Both the position numbers and the translations under genes were made by a program. From the NCBI GenBank assembly GCA_963732775.1, contig CAVTAR010000001.1, positions 496,001 through 560,000 on the forward strand: a stretch of DNA of 64,000 nucleotides, written 5' to 3'. This document shows, piece after piece, positions 35,432-44,965 of the stretch. This stretch comes from CAVRQM01 sp963732775. GTDB taxonomy: Bacteria > Pseudomonadota > Alphaproteobacteria > Acetobacterales > Acetobacteraceae. Numbering within the stretch: position 1 is the first letter of the stretch; each line of letters opens with the position of its first letter. The notes below the pieces were generated by a model, which saw only the letters and a list, made by a program, of their open reading frames with translations, did no database searches and was not told the origin of the DNA.

Positions 35432-37708
35432 TCAGTCCGCCGCTGCCGTCGCGTCCGGCTCCAGCGTCGGGGCGGCGACCGGGCCCAGGCGGATGCCCAG
35501 CCGGTCGGCCAGCCGCAGCACCTCCAGCATCAGCGTGCTGCGGCTGTCGCGCTCCTGCGTTCCGCTGCGCACGTCGAGCACGCAGGCGAGGTCCACCGCG
35601 ATGCCCTCCGGGCCGATCGAGGCGACGCCGATCTCGGTGCGCTCGGCGAGCACGCCGGGAATGCGCGGCGAGAGGTCCGCGAGGCCCTTCAGGAACGCCT
35701 CCACCCGCGCCAGCGAGGTGCCGTGCGCCAGCACCAGTCGGGCGCGGGCGATGCGGTAGCGGCGGGTGCCGAGGTTGTTGACCGTCGCGTCCGACAGCTT
35801 GCCGTTTGGCACCACCATCAGGCTGTCGTCGGCGGTGCGGATGCGCGTCGAGCGGATGCCGACCTGCTCCACCGTGCCCTGGGTGTCGCCCGAGACGATC
35901 CAGTCGCCGCGCCGGAACGGCCGGTCGGCCACCAGGATGGCCGCGCCGAACACGTTGGACAGCGTCTCACGCGAGGCGAAGGCGACCGCGAGGCCGCCGA
36001 TGCCGAGCCCGGCCACCACGCCGCTGTACGGCACCGAGAGCGCGTCGGCGACGAAGATCAGGCCGCCGGCCAGCAGCGCCAGCTTCGCCGCCGTCAGCAG
36101 CAGCGAGACCAGGATGTCGTCGAGCGAGCCGGGCGCCCGGGCGCCGCGGTCCAGCAGGTGGTTGCCGGCGGTGGCGAGCAGCGTCCAGCCGCCCCAGACC
36201 ACGGCGATCGCGAACGCCACGCCGGTGGTGCCGAGCGCCACGCGGTTCGCCGCCTCCGGCAGCCCCAGCACGAACATCGCCGCCCGGAACAGCAGGAACG
36301 TGAGCGCCAGGCGCAGCGGCCAGCGGAACGAGCGCTCGGCCGCGAACTCGCGCCCGCCGACCGCCTGGCGCAACGCCAGCGCCGCCACCCAGGCGCCGGC
36401 CCAGGCCAGCGCCGCCGCGGCCAGCAACTGCGCGATGGCGCCCACCACCTGCCACGCCTCGAGCTCGCCGGAGCGGGCCAGCAGCCAGGGTGCCTCGCCG
36501 CGCACCCAGTGTCGCACGCGCATCGAGGTGGAGGGCGCGCCCGGCACCGTGTCGGTGTCCGCCTTCGGCATGTCCTCGATCGCCGCGTACAGGTCGCGCG
36601 CGGTGCGGATCGTGTCGCTGGTGAACCGCCACGTCACCGGCGCGCCCGGCATCCCCGGATCGGCCGGGGCCAGCACGATCTGCCCCGCCGGGTGGCTGAA
36701 CACCAGGAACGGCTCGCGGCTCGCGGGGTCGTCCGGGAGTTCCTGCGGCACCGTCAGCCCGACGCGGTCCAGCACCTCGTCGAGATATTGGGCGGCGAGC
36801 GCCCCCTCGAACTCGCGGGTCGCGGCACTGAAGCCGGTCAGGTCCAGGGTGGACAGCACCTGCAGCCGGCCCGCGCCCTCCCAGTCGTCGATCGCGCCGG
36901 TGAAGGTCCGCATGGCGTCGCGCGGGCTTGCCAGGCGGCGGAAGTCGTCCGGCGCCGGCGCCCGCCCGCCGGTGCGCGCCCACAGCGCGCGCCGGGCCGC
37001 GGCCAGCGTCGCGTCGTCCGGCATGGCGACGGACCAGCGCTTGTCGGCGGCCTGGACCAGCACCAGCGGCAGCATCGCGCCGGTGCCGGCCTGCTGCAGC
37101 TGCAACGTCAGCGTCGGCCCGACCGCGCGCTTGCCGGGGATGCTCCAGAGCTGGAACGTGGTCAGGTCGACCAGCTCGAACAGCGCCTTGGCGGCGGCGA
37201 GCTTCTGGCCAGGCGCCATCGCCTCGCCCGCCGGGCCGAAATCGACCACGGCGGCGGCCGTGGCCAGCTCGTCGATGGCGCCGGCGCGCGCCGCGTTGGC
37301 GGCCAGCACGAAGCTGCGCAGCGCCTCGCGCGCGCCACTCTGGTCGATCGCCACGGCACGGGCGACGCCCAACCCGGCGGTGGTGTCGCGGCCCCCGGTC
37401 CACCACTGCCCGGTGTCGAACCGGCCCATGAACGACTGCCCGTCGGGGGCGAGCACGAAGCTCACCCGGCCCGAGCGCGGCCCCTCGATCCAGCGGCCGT
37501 CGAGCACGCGGCCCCGCACCGTGCCCTCGATGCGCCCGCCATAGGCCGGGTAGCTGCCGGTGACGCGGTCGCCGTCCTGCGCCAGCTCCATGCGCGCACC
37601 GCCCTCGCGCCAGCGCGTGTCCCAGGTCCCGGTCCAGGACGCCTCGGCGGCCCAGGCGCGCGGCGCGACCAGGAGCAGGACGAACAGCAGCACCGACAGC
37701 ATCCTCAT
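35432..37708 (-). CDS. MscS family mechanosensitive channel with large periplasmic N-terminal region
   Basis: 758 residues from ATG 37708 (MRMLSVLLFVLLLVAPRAWA is a clear signal peptide). Residues about 25-110 form a beta domain with repeating GxWDTRW...GSYPAYGGRIEGTVRGRVLDGRW. Residues about 120-420 are a second periplasmic region. Several membrane helices follow, then the MscS pore and cytoplasmic domain: GLGIGGLAVAFASRETLSNVFGAAIL, DTQGTVEQVGIRSTRIRT and VVPNGKLSDATVNNL. It would release solutes at high turgor. The extra periplasmic part is unusual in kind and may sense envelope state. Confidence 0.88.
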   Translation of the reverse strand: MRMLSVLLFVLLLVAPRAWAAEASWTGTWDTRWREGGARMELAQDGDRVTGSYPAYGGRIEGTVRGRVLDGRWIEGPRSGRVSFVLAPDGQSFMGRFDTGQWWTGGRDTTAGLGVARAVAIDQSGAREALRSFVLAANAARAGAIDELATAAAVVDFGPAGEAMAPGQKLAAAKALFELVDLTTFQLWSIPGKRAVGPTLTLQLQQAGTGAMLPLVLVQAADKRWSVAMPDDATLAAARRALWARTGGRAPAPDDFRRLASPRDAMRTFTGAIDDWEGAGRLQVLSTLDLTGFSAATREFEGALAAQYLDEVLDRVGLTVPQELPDDPASREPFLVFSHPAGQIVLAPADPGMPGAPVTWRFTSDTIRTARDLYAAIEDMPKADTDTVPGAPSTSMRVRHWVRGEAPWLLARSGELEAWQVVGAIAQLLAAAALAWAGAWVAALALRQAVGGREFAAERSFRWPLRLALTFLLFRAAMFVLGLPEAANRVALGTTGVAFAIAVVWGGWTLLATAGNHLLDRGARAPGSLDDILVSLLLTAAKLALLAGGLIFVADALSVPYSGVVAGLGIGGLAVAFASRETLSNVFGAAILVADRPFRRGDWIVSGDTQGTVEQVGIRSTRIRTADDSLMVVPNGKLSDATVNNLGTRRYRIARARLVLAHGTSLARVEAFLKGLADLSPRIPGVLAERTEIGVASIGPEGIAVDLACVLDVRSGTQERDSRSTLMLEVLRLADRLGIRLGPVAAPTLEPDATAAAD

Positions 37709-37787
37709 GGCCGGATGCGGTAGCACCCGCGGCCGCCACGCACCAACACTCACCGTTGCCCGGGGCGCCCCGCGCAGCCGGACGGCG

Positions 37788-38999
37788 CTAGCCGGCGCGC
37801 AGCGGCCCGGCAGCGGGCCGGCCGAACAGCCCGTTGGCCACGCGGCGCCCGAGCGCGATGCCCGGCCGCTCGACGGCGAGGTGGGCCATGGCCGCGGCCG
37901 ACACCAGCAGCGCAGCCGCCAGGGCGATCACCGTCCAGAACTGCCACGCAGAATGCAGCGCGAAGGCTCGCAGCGGCGCTGGCGCGAACGCCGCGGTCAG
38001 CGCCAGGCCCTGGAGCAGGTAAATGCCGTAGCTGATGTGGCCCAGCCGCTGCGCCGCGCGTGTCAGCAGCAGGCCGAACAGGGTGCAGCCAGAGGCGATC
38101 AGGTAGTAGGCCGCGCCGAGAGCCAGCAGCGACGGCACCCCGAGCACGTCGGGCCACACCACGAACACCATGGTCACGAGCGCGAGGACGAGCACCGAGG
38201 CGAGCCAATCGGGGAGGCGGACGCGACCGCCGCACTCGTGCAGCGAGGCTGTGATCATGCCGAGGCCGAACAGCACCGTCATGCTGGCGTTGAACGGCGA
38301 GATCGCCCCGGCGAACCCGCCCCGGTGGACCGCCCAAAGGGCGACGACCAGCCCGATCCCGCTCGCCGCCAGATGCGAACGACGTGAGCGTGCGAACACC
38401 ACGAGCCAGGGCAGGCTCGCGTAGAACGCCCACTCGTATTGCAGCGTCCAGGTGACGCCTGCCAGCACTGTCCAGGCCGCCGGGTCGCCGTTGACTGGCG
38501 TTCCGGCCAACGCGCCGAGGGCCAGCCAGGCGCCGACATGGCGCAGCCACGCGTCGGCCGGCTCCAGCAACTGCCAGCCCGAGCGCGCCATGATCACCGC
38601 GACCAGGCCGGCGACCGCGAGCACGTAGACCGGCCCGAGCCGGAACACCCGGCCGACATAGAGCCGCAGCCAATCCGTGGAGCCGCGTTCCCGGATCACC
38701 TTGGACCAGAACAGGGTGCCGGTGATCATGAAGAAGAACTCGACACCGAGCAGGCCGAGAAGGGCGTAGAACCGCGACGGCGGCATCTCCCAACGGCTCT
38801 CGGCGAGCCAGCCGTGGTAGATGGCGGCGTGGCTGAAGAACACGGAGAGCGCGAGCAGGCCGCGCAGCCCGTCCAGCGTCGCCATGCGCCCGCGCTCGCC
38901 GCCCGGCGCCGGGTCGAGGGCCGCGCAGGCCCGCGTCCCCGCGGCCGCGAGGATCGCGGCCATGAGACAGAAGTAGGGCCACAGCGAGAAGAATCCCAT
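37788..38999 (-). CDS. Acyltransferase 3 family membrane protein
   Basis: 403 residues, about ten membrane helices. TLDGLRGLLALSVFFSHAAIYHGW carries the catalytic-type His of the family; FMITGTLFWSKV and YGIYLLQGLAL are typical as well. Members O-acetylate sugars in exopolysaccharide, lipopolysaccharide or related glycans at the inner membrane. Preceded by another helix (MGFFSLWPYFCLMAAILAAAG). No glycan genes lie nearby, so the acceptor is unknown. Confidence 0.88.
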   Translation of the reverse strand: MGFFSLWPYFCLMAAILAAAGTRACAALDPAPGGERGRMATLDGLRGLLALSVFFSHAAIYHGWLAESRWEMPPSRFYALLGLLGVEFFFMITGTLFWSKVIRERGSTDWLRLYVGRVFRLGPVYVLAVAGLVAVIMARSGWQLLEPADAWLRHVGAWLALGALAGTPVNGDPAAWTVLAGVTWTLQYEWAFYASLPWLVVFARSRRSHLAASGIGLVVALWAVHRGGFAGAISPFNASMTVLFGLGMITASLHECGGRVRLPDWLASVLVLALVTMVFVVWPDVLGVPSLLALGAAYYLIASGCTLFGLLLTRAAQRLGHISYGIYLLQGLALTAAFAPAPLRAFALHSAWQFWTVIALAAALLVSAAAMAHLAVERPGIALGRRVANGLFGRPAAGPLRAG

Positions 39000-39106
39000 C
39001 GTGCGAGCGGCGCGCGTCCCCGAGCTTGACCCGTCTTCCGGTCTCCCGCCGGCTTTGGCAAGCGCCGCCGCCCGGCTTGCCAGGTTCCCCCGTGCCCGGT
39101 GCCGGG

Positions 39107-41218
39107 CTACTCGCCGCGCCGGATGGCGCCCGAGATCACCTCGATCTGCCCGGCGATCCGTGCCAGGGCCTGGGCGTCCGGGTCGCCCGCGGGCAAGGGG
39201 GGGCGCGACGCCGGTGCGGCCGCCGAGTCCAGACCGTCGGCGGTCGCCGCCGCGAGCCAGTCGGCCCAGGCGCGCCATGCGGAGCGGTCGCGCCGTTCCG
39301 GTGCGGCGGCGGCCACCTGCAGCGCGGTCAGGCGGCCGGCCATGCGGCGCAGCGCCGCGTCCACGGTCAGCGCCGCCTGCAGCCGGGCCGTCCCGTCCCG
39401 GTGCGGCTCCAGCAGCGCGCGTTGCAGGCTGGCCTCGAGCGCGTTGCTGGCCACCCCCGCCGCGCGGCGCGCCTCGGCCACCGCCGCCGCCGTCGCCTCG
39501 CCGATCAGGAACGCGATCTCGGCCGCGGCGAACCTGCCGTGCGCCCGGATGGCGGTGGACAGCTCCGCCTGCACCCGCTCCGGCTCCCACGCGGGCCACA
39601 GCAGCCAGGCCAGCGCCAGGGCCACCCCGCCGCCGGCCACGGCGAAGCCGGCGCGGGTCAGCGCGATCACGACCTCGCTGCTGCCGGGCCGGCCGAGCTC
39701 GCTCAGCAGCACCACCAGCGGCGTCAGCAGCACCATGAACAGGCCGAAGCTGACCGCGCGCACTGCCAGCGCCGCCACCGCCAGCGGGAACAGCGCGACC
39801 GACATCGACACCGGCGAGGTGGCGACCGTCGCCAGCGCGGCGGCCAGCACGCCACCCAGCACGGTGCCGCCGATGCGCTCGATCGCCTTGGTGAAGGTGA
39901 GCGCGAAATAGGGCTGCATCGTCAGCACCAGGGTGATGGTGAACCAGTGCGCGTAGGGCAGCGGCCAGGCCATCGTCGCCGCGACGGCGAGCCCCGCGGC
40001 CAGGCTCGCCCGCACGGCGTGGCGGAGCGACGCCGAGCCCGGGGCGAAGGCGGCCCGCGCCACGCGCCACCAGCGCCGGGGCGACGCCGCGAGCCCTTGC
40101 GGCAAGGTGGCCCGCGCGTCCGACAGGAAGGCGGCCAGCCGCAGGCGTTCGACGATGAACCCGGCGATGCGCTCCAGCGTGGCATCGTCGCGCGCCGCCG
40201 AGCCGGCCTTGGCCACTGTCGCGACCGCGCCGATGGCCCGGTCGAGCCCCGGCCGGTCGGCCTCGTGGTCGGCCAGGATGGCGCGACCCTGGAGCAGCAG
40301 GATCGGCTCCAGCAGGCGCAACATGCGCACCATCCTGGCCCGCAGCGCCGCCCCCGCCGCCGCGTCCGCCTCGGCTTGGGCCAGGTCGGAGAGCCCGATC
40401 AGCGCGCCGAACAGCTGCTCGGCCGTCTCGACCCGCAGCCAGGACTGCGCGGTCCGGCCGTTGACGGCGCCGCCGGCGCGCGACATCGCCAGGCTGGTCC
40501 CGCGGGCCTGCTCGATCGCCTCGCGCACGGCGCGGCGGTGGGCGCGCGCGTGGCGGTCCCACACCCATTCCCGCCGCTCGTCGGCGGCCAGCAGCCGGCG
40601 CAGGTCGGCGCAGAGCCGGGCCAGCATCCGGTAGGTCTCGGCGACGGCGGCGCGGGCTGGCCGGTTCGGGTGCAGGCGCCACAACACCGCGGTCAGCAGC
40701 ACGGCCCACAGGCTGCCGGCGAGGAAGGTGCCGCCCACCGCCAGCGCCGCGGCCGGGGCGAGCGGCTGGCGCAGCGCCAGCACCAGAACCACGGTCAGCA
40801 GATTGCCGACCTGCATCGCCGACTGGCCGTAGATGCGGGAGAAGCTGGCCAGGAACACCACGCCGGTCGCCGGGAGCAGCGCCCAGGCCGGGGCGGCCCG
40901 CAGGATGGCGAACCCGGCCGTGGTCGCCGAGCCCAGCACCGCGAACGCGAGCAAGGCCGGCAGGCGGCGGCGCAGCGGCCCGCCCGCGTCGCACAGGCAG
41001 GTGAGCATCGCCCCGAGGGCGGCCTGCATCAAGCCGGGCCAGTGCACCCATTGGCCGAGCGCCACCACGGTGGCGATGGCGAACCCGGCGCGCGCGCCCT
41101 CGATGAGGCTGAGCCCGTGCAGGTCGAGCGCCAGCAGCGGCGGCAATCCGCTCGCCCGCGGGTCGCGCCGCTGCTGTGCCATCGCGTGCAGGCCGCGCAT
41201 GGACTGGGTCCAGGTCAT
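39107..41218 (-). CDS. FUSC (fusaric acid resistance-like) family membrane protein
   Basis: 703 residues with two clusters of membrane helices: about 40-190 (GFAIATVVALGQWVHWPGLMQAALGAMLTCL, SLWAVLLTAVLWRLHPN) and about 400-540 (HAVRASLAAGLAVAATMAWPLPYAHWFTITLVLTMQPYFALTFTKAIERIGGTVLGG), separated by a long soluble part. That is the FUSC/YccS layout; members export aromatic acids or other toxic compounds. Starts 10 bp after the DUF2474 stop, in the same run as cydAB, so it may be part of that operon. Confidence 0.86.
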   Translation of the reverse strand: MTWTQSMRGLHAMAQQRRDPRASGLPPLLALDLHGLSLIEGARAGFAIATVVALGQWVHWPGLMQAALGAMLTCLCDAGGPLRRRLPALLAFAVLGSATTAGFAILRAAPAWALLPATGVVFLASFSRIYGQSAMQVGNLLTVVLVLALRQPLAPAAALAVGGTFLAGSLWAVLLTAVLWRLHPNRPARAAVAETYRMLARLCADLRRLLAADERREWVWDRHARAHRRAVREAIEQARGTSLAMSRAGGAVNGRTAQSWLRVETAEQLFGALIGLSDLAQAEADAAAGAALRARMVRMLRLLEPILLLQGRAILADHEADRPGLDRAIGAVATVAKAGSAARDDATLERIAGFIVERLRLAAFLSDARATLPQGLAASPRRWWRVARAAFAPGSASLRHAVRASLAAGLAVAATMAWPLPYAHWFTITLVLTMQPYFALTFTKAIERIGGTVLGGVLAAALATVATSPVSMSVALFPLAVAALAVRAVSFGLFMVLLTPLVVLLSELGRPGSSEVVIALTRAGFAVAGGGVALALAWLLWPAWEPERVQAELSTAIRAHGRFAAAEIAFLIGEATAAAVAEARRAAGVASNALEASLQRALLEPHRDGTARLQAALTVDAALRRMAGRLTALQVAAAAPERRDRSAWRAWADWLAAATADGLDSAAAPASRPPLPAGDPDAQALARIAGQIEVISGAIRRGE

Positions 41219-41227
41219 GGTCCCGCC

Positions 41228-41356
41228 TCAGTGGACCGGCGGCAACGCCAGCTTGATCGCCAGCGCCACCGCGCCGACCACGCCGAGCCCGGCCGCGTAC
41301 AGCGCCACGAACCAGAGCAGCCGCCCGATCCAGCGGGTGCGAGGCTCAGTGGTAAT
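41228..41356 (-). CDS. DUF2474 / CydX-like small subunit of the bd oxidase (no standard start codon)
   Basis: A 36-42-residue frame ending at TGA 41228-41230, with the pattern RTRWIGRLLWFVALYAAGLG then a hydrophobic run and LALPPVH: one membrane helix preceded by basic residues, as in DUF2474 proteins encoded after cydB of cyanide-insensitive oxidases. It overlaps the cydB stop in another frame. No ATG, GTG or TTG exists in frame; the only candidate start is ATT at 41356, which would use re-initiation after cydB. A one-base sequence error hiding the true start is also possible. Confidence 0.6.
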   Translation of the reverse strand: MTTEPRTRWIGRLLWFVALYAAGLGVVGAVALAIKLALPPVH

Positions 41357-42386
41357 GGACGCTCGCCCCGATCTTGCCGCGGAAGATCCAGTAGGAGAAT
41401 CCGGTGTAGGCCAGGATCAGCGGGATCAGCACCGCCGCGCCCACCAGCAGGAAAGCCTGGCTGGCCGGTGGGGCCGCCGCCTCCCAGATGGTGATACCCG
41501 GCCCGAAGCCGCCGCCAGGGACGATGTGCGGATACAGGCTGACGCCCAGGCCCACGAAGCTCAGCACGAACCAGCCGAGCGCGCACAGGAACGGCAGCAG
41601 GTGGGCGCCCGGCCGCGCGAGCGAGCGCCAGAACAGCACGGCGAGCGCCGCCACCAGCAGCGGCACCGGGCTGTCGAACGCCAGCTCCGGCCAGGCGAAC
41701 CAGCGCGTGGCATAGTCGCCGGCCAGGAACGGCGTCCAGCAGCTGACCGCCACGATCATCGCCAGCGTGAGCGCGCCCAGCACGCTCGCGTGGCGGCGGC
41801 AGCGCCGTTGCAGGTCGCCCTCGGTGCGCCAGACCAGCCAGCACGCGCCCAGCAGCGCGTAGCCGAGCACGGTCGCGACGCCGCACAGCACGGTGAATGG
41901 CGTCAGCCAGTCCCACCAGCCGCCGGCATAGGCGTGGCCCGCGACCCGGATGCCTTGCAGCAGGCCGCCCAGCGTCAGCCCCTGGCAGAGGGCGGCGCCG
42001 AGCGAGCCGGCGGCGAACGCGAAGTCCCACGCCGCGCGGCCGAACGCGGTGTCGGCGCGGAAGCGGAACTCGAAGGCGACGCCGCGAAAGATCAGGCATA
42101 GCAGCATGGCGATGATGGCCGGGTACAGCGCCGGCAGGATGATGGCGTAGGCCAGCGGGAACACCGCGAACAGGCCGCCGCCGCCCAGCACCAGCCAGGT
42201 CTCGTTGCCGTCCCATACCGGGGCCACGGTGTTGACCATCACGTCGCGGTCGGGCCGGTCGTGCTCGATCGCGAACAGGATGCCGGTGCCGAGGTCGAAC
42301 CCGTCCAGCACCACGTAGGCCAGCACCGCAAACGAGAGCAGGCCGGCCCAGATCAGCGGCAGGTCGAGGCCAGGGAGGGTCATCAT
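41346..42386 (-). CDS. cydB: Cytochrome d ubiquinol oxidase subunit II (cyanide-insensitive type)
   Basis: 346 residues, nine or so helices: PLIWAGLLSFAVLAYVVLDGFDLGTGIL, APVWDGNETWLVLGGGGLFAVFPLAYA, TPFTVLCGVATVLGYALLGACWLVW. Typical CydB/CioB. Reduces O2 to water with electrons from ubiquinol together with CydA. A second ATG one codon inside (MTLPG) is equally possible. Six bases follow the cydA stop. Confidence 0.93.
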   Translation of the reverse strand: MMTLPGLDLPLIWAGLLSFAVLAYVVLDGFDLGTGILFAIEHDRPDRDVMVNTVAPVWDGNETWLVLGGGGLFAVFPLAYAIILPALYPAIIAMLLCLIFRGVAFEFRFRADTAFGRAAWDFAFAAGSLGAALCQGLTLGGLLQGIRVAGHAYAGGWWDWLTPFTVLCGVATVLGYALLGACWLVWRTEGDLQRRCRRHASVLGALTLAMIVAVSCWTPFLAGDYATRWFAWPELAFDSPVPLLVAALAVLFWRSLARPGAHLLPFLCALGWFVLSFVGLGVSLYPHIVPGGGFGPGITIWEAAAPPASQAFLLVGAAVLIPLILAYTGFSYWIFRGKIGASVHYH

Positions 42387-42392
42387 GCGCGG

Positions 42393-43829
42393 CTACTCCG
42401 CCGGCGCCGGGTGCTGGTGCGGCACCGGCGTGCCCTCGGCGACGTGCGCGGGTGGGCCGGGGTGGATGCCGGCGCTGCGGATCGGCTGGCGCGGATCGGG
42501 GCCTTGCTCGCCCGGCTCGGGGCGGTGCGTCACGAGGCGCAGCAGGAAGACGAAGCCGGCGCCGAACACCAGCAGGTAGACGATCGCAAAGCCCGCCAGC
42601 GAGCTCGCGACGCCGGGCAGGCCGACCGGCGAGACGCTGTCGACGGTGCGCAGCATCCCGTAGACGGTGAACGGCTGGCGCCCGACCTCGGTCGTGACCC
42701 AGCCGGACAGCAGGGCGATGAAGCCGGCGGGCGCCATGAACAGCACCACGAGATTGATCCAGCGGCTGTCGTAGAGCCGCCGCCGCCAGCGCAGCCACAG
42801 CGACCAGGCGCCGACCGCGGCCATCAGAAAGCCGAGGCCGACCATCAGCCGGAACGAGAAGAACACCAGGGGCGAGAATGGCCGCTGGTCCGGCGGGAAC
42901 GACAGCAGTCCCGGCACCTCGCCATGCAGCGAATGCGTCAGGATCAGGCTGCCCAGATAGGGGATGCCGACGGCGTAGTCGGTGCGATGCTCCTGCATGT
43001 TCGGGATGCCGAACAGCAGCTCCGGCGCACCGCGCTCGGCGTGCCAAGAGCCCTCCATGGCGGCGATCTTGGCCGGCTGATGGGCCAGCGTGTTGAGCCC
43101 GTGCAGGTCGCCCATGACGATCTGGGCCGGTGCGACGATGGCCGCCATCCACATCGCCATGGAGAACGCGGTGCGCGCCGCCTCGTTGCGGCGGTCCTTG
43201 AGGAGATGCCAGGAGGCGACCGCGCCGACGAAGAACGCGACGCTCAGGTACGAGGCCAGCACCATGTGCGGCAGGCGGACGTGGAAGCTCGGGTTGAAGA
43301 TCACCGCCAGCCAGTCGGTCGGCACGAACCGGCCGTCCGGCGTCATCGCGTAGCCGGCCGGGGTCTGCATCCAGGAGTTGACCGAGAGGATCCAGAACGC
43401 CGAGGTCAGCGTGCCGAGCGCCACGACGCAGGTGGCGAAGAAATGCAGGCCGCGCCCGACCCGCTGCATGCCGAACAGCATGATTCCGAGGAACCCCGCC
43501 TCCAGGAAGAAGGCGGTCAGCACCTCGTAGCCCATCAGCGGACCCACGACGGGACCGGCGCGGCGGGCGAACTCGGCCCAGTTGGTGCCGAACTCGTAGC
43601 TCATCACGAGCCCGCTCACGACGCCCATGGCGAACACCAGGCTGAACGCCTTCACCCAGAACTGGAACAGGTCCAGGTACACCTGCCGCCCGGTGCGCAG
43701 CCACATGCCCTCCAGCACCATGAGGTAGCTGGCCAGCCCGATCGAGAAGGCGGGCAGCACGATGTGGAAGCCGATGGTGAACGCGAACTGGATGCGCGCG
43801 AGCAGGACGGCGTCGACAGCCGGCATCAT
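42393..43829 (-). CDS. cydA: Cytochrome ubiquinol oxidase subunit I (cyanide-insensitive type)
   Basis: 478 residues. Heme ligands sit in ARIQFAFTIGFHIVLPAFSIG (His) and SAFWILSVNSWMQTP; GWVTTEVGRQPF marks the helix 6-7 region with the short Q-loop of the CIO type rather than the long E. coli loop. Binds quinol and hemes b558, b595 and d. The C-terminal tail (GPPAHVAEGTPVPHQHPAPAE) is His/Pro-rich. It heads the cydA-cydB-DUF2474 set. Confidence 0.93.
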   Translation of the reverse strand: MMPAVDAVLLARIQFAFTIGFHIVLPAFSIGLASYLMVLEGMWLRTGRQVYLDLFQFWVKAFSLVFAMGVVSGLVMSYEFGTNWAEFARRAGPVVGPLMGYEVLTAFFLEAGFLGIMLFGMQRVGRGLHFFATCVVALGTLTSAFWILSVNSWMQTPAGYAMTPDGRFVPTDWLAVIFNPSFHVRLPHMVLASYLSVAFFVGAVASWHLLKDRRNEAARTAFSMAMWMAAIVAPAQIVMGDLHGLNTLAHQPAKIAAMEGSWHAERGAPELLFGIPNMQEHRTDYAVGIPYLGSLILTHSLHGEVPGLLSFPPDQRPFSPLVFFSFRLMVGLGFLMAAVGAWSLWLRWRRRLYDSRWINLVVLFMAPAGFIALLSGWVTTEVGRQPFTVYGMLRTVDSVSPVGLPGVASSLAGFAIVYLLVFGAGFVFLLRLVTHRPEPGEQGPDPRQPIRSAGIHPGPPAHVAEGTPVPHQHPAPAE

Positions 43830-43890
43830 GGCCTCGAAGGAACGTTTGACTGACCCTGATTAGGGGAGCGCGGGCGGCATTGCGAGGCCG

Positions 43891-44907
43891 TCAGGGTGCG
43901 GCGGGCCACGCGAGCGGAGGCAGGCGCAGCAGCGGGAAGCCGGCGACCACAGCGACGCCGTCGCGGACCACCAGCGTCGTGTCGACCTGCGGCGTGCCGC
44001 CACCGGCGGGCGGCTGGGCCAGCAGCGACAGCACCGCGCCTGCGGCGACTGCGACGTGCGCCGAGATCACGTGCCCCGAGGCGAGCGCGTCCAGCGTCTC
44101 GGCCTGGCCGACGATGTGCAGGTCCGCGCGGCCGATGGGCTGCAGCGCCGCGTCGAGCTGGAAGCGCCCCTGGCCCGACACCCCGAGCGGCCCGTAGCCG
44201 AGTGCGAACCGCCGCACGCCGACGGCCCCGCCCGCGTCGCGCCAGGCGGACAGGGCGGGTGCGCTCAGGAAGGGCGCCGGGGGCGTGCCGTGCAGCACCG
44301 CGTCGAACGCCACCGAGGCGATGCGCGGCCCGAGCGGCAGCGCCGTGCCGGGTGGCACGGGCAGGCCGATCGACTGCGCGCTGCCGACCAGGGCCGTGTC
44401 GCCCTCCGGCGTGGCGGCCAGCTCGACGTGCGCGAGCGCCGCGGTGAGGTCGCGGGTGAGATCGCGCTGCCCGCCGACCGCGATGCGCAGGTCGTTGGCG
44501 TCCATCGTCGGCGGCCCGCTGCCCGGACGCGGCAGCCGCAGCCACCATGCGCGCGCCGAGGCGCTCGATGCCGTGCCACCGGGACCGGCGAGCGAGACGG
44601 TCGCCGGCAGGTCGATGCGCAGCGCGCCGGGGTCGAGCGGCGACAGGCGCAGCACCGCTTGCGCGGCCAGCAGCCGCGTGCCGCCCACCTCCAGCGTGAG
44701 GCCGGCGAGGGTGCGCGAGGCGGCCAGCGGCCAGCCGCCCGGCGCTTCGCCGGCCACCGTGACCGGCACGCCGGCGGCCGCGAGCCGCGCTCGCCAGTCG
44801 GCCAGGCCGCGCTGCAGAGCTTGCTCGGCCCACCACCACAGGGCGGTGTCGGCGAGCAGCAGCAGGGCCACGCCGAGCCCGAGCCAGCGCCAGGTGCGGT
44901 GTTTCAT
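43891..44907 (-). CDS. DUF2125 domain-containing protein
   Basis: 338 residues. N-terminal signal anchor (RTWRWLGLGVALLLLADTALWWWAEQAL) and then a long beta-rich periplasmic domain. WRARLAAAGVPVTVAGEAPGGWPLAASRTLAGLTLE is the start of the DUF2125 pattern (gwPlrl...). No function is established for the family; it is frequent in alphaproteobacteria. In line with the ydcF-ftsX-ftsE genes, 58 bp after ydcF. Confidence 0.82.
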   Translation of the reverse strand: MKHRTWRWLGLGVALLLLADTALWWWAEQALQRGLADWRARLAAAGVPVTVAGEAPGGWPLAASRTLAGLTLEVGGTRLLAAQAVLRLSPLDPGALRIDLPATVSLAGPGGTASSASARAWWLRLPRPGSGPPTMDANDLRIAVGGQRDLTRDLTAALAHVELAATPEGDTALVGSAQSIGLPVPPGTALPLGPRIASVAFDAVLHGTPPAPFLSAPALSAWRDAGGAVGVRRFALGYGPLGVSGQGRFQLDAALQPIGRADLHIVGQAETLDALASGHVISAHVAVAAGAVLSLLAQPPAGGGTPQVDTTLVVRDGVAVVAGFPLLRLPPLAWPAAP

Positions 44908-44965
44908 CCCCAGCGCCCGGCGGCGCGTTCCCAAAAGCGTTGCATGGGCGAAAATCCTTGTCCGA

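Noticed and set aside
43830..43890. FNR-type site before cydA
   Set aside because: TTGACTGACCCTGATTA only partly resembles TTGAT-N4-ATCAA and lacks symmetry.
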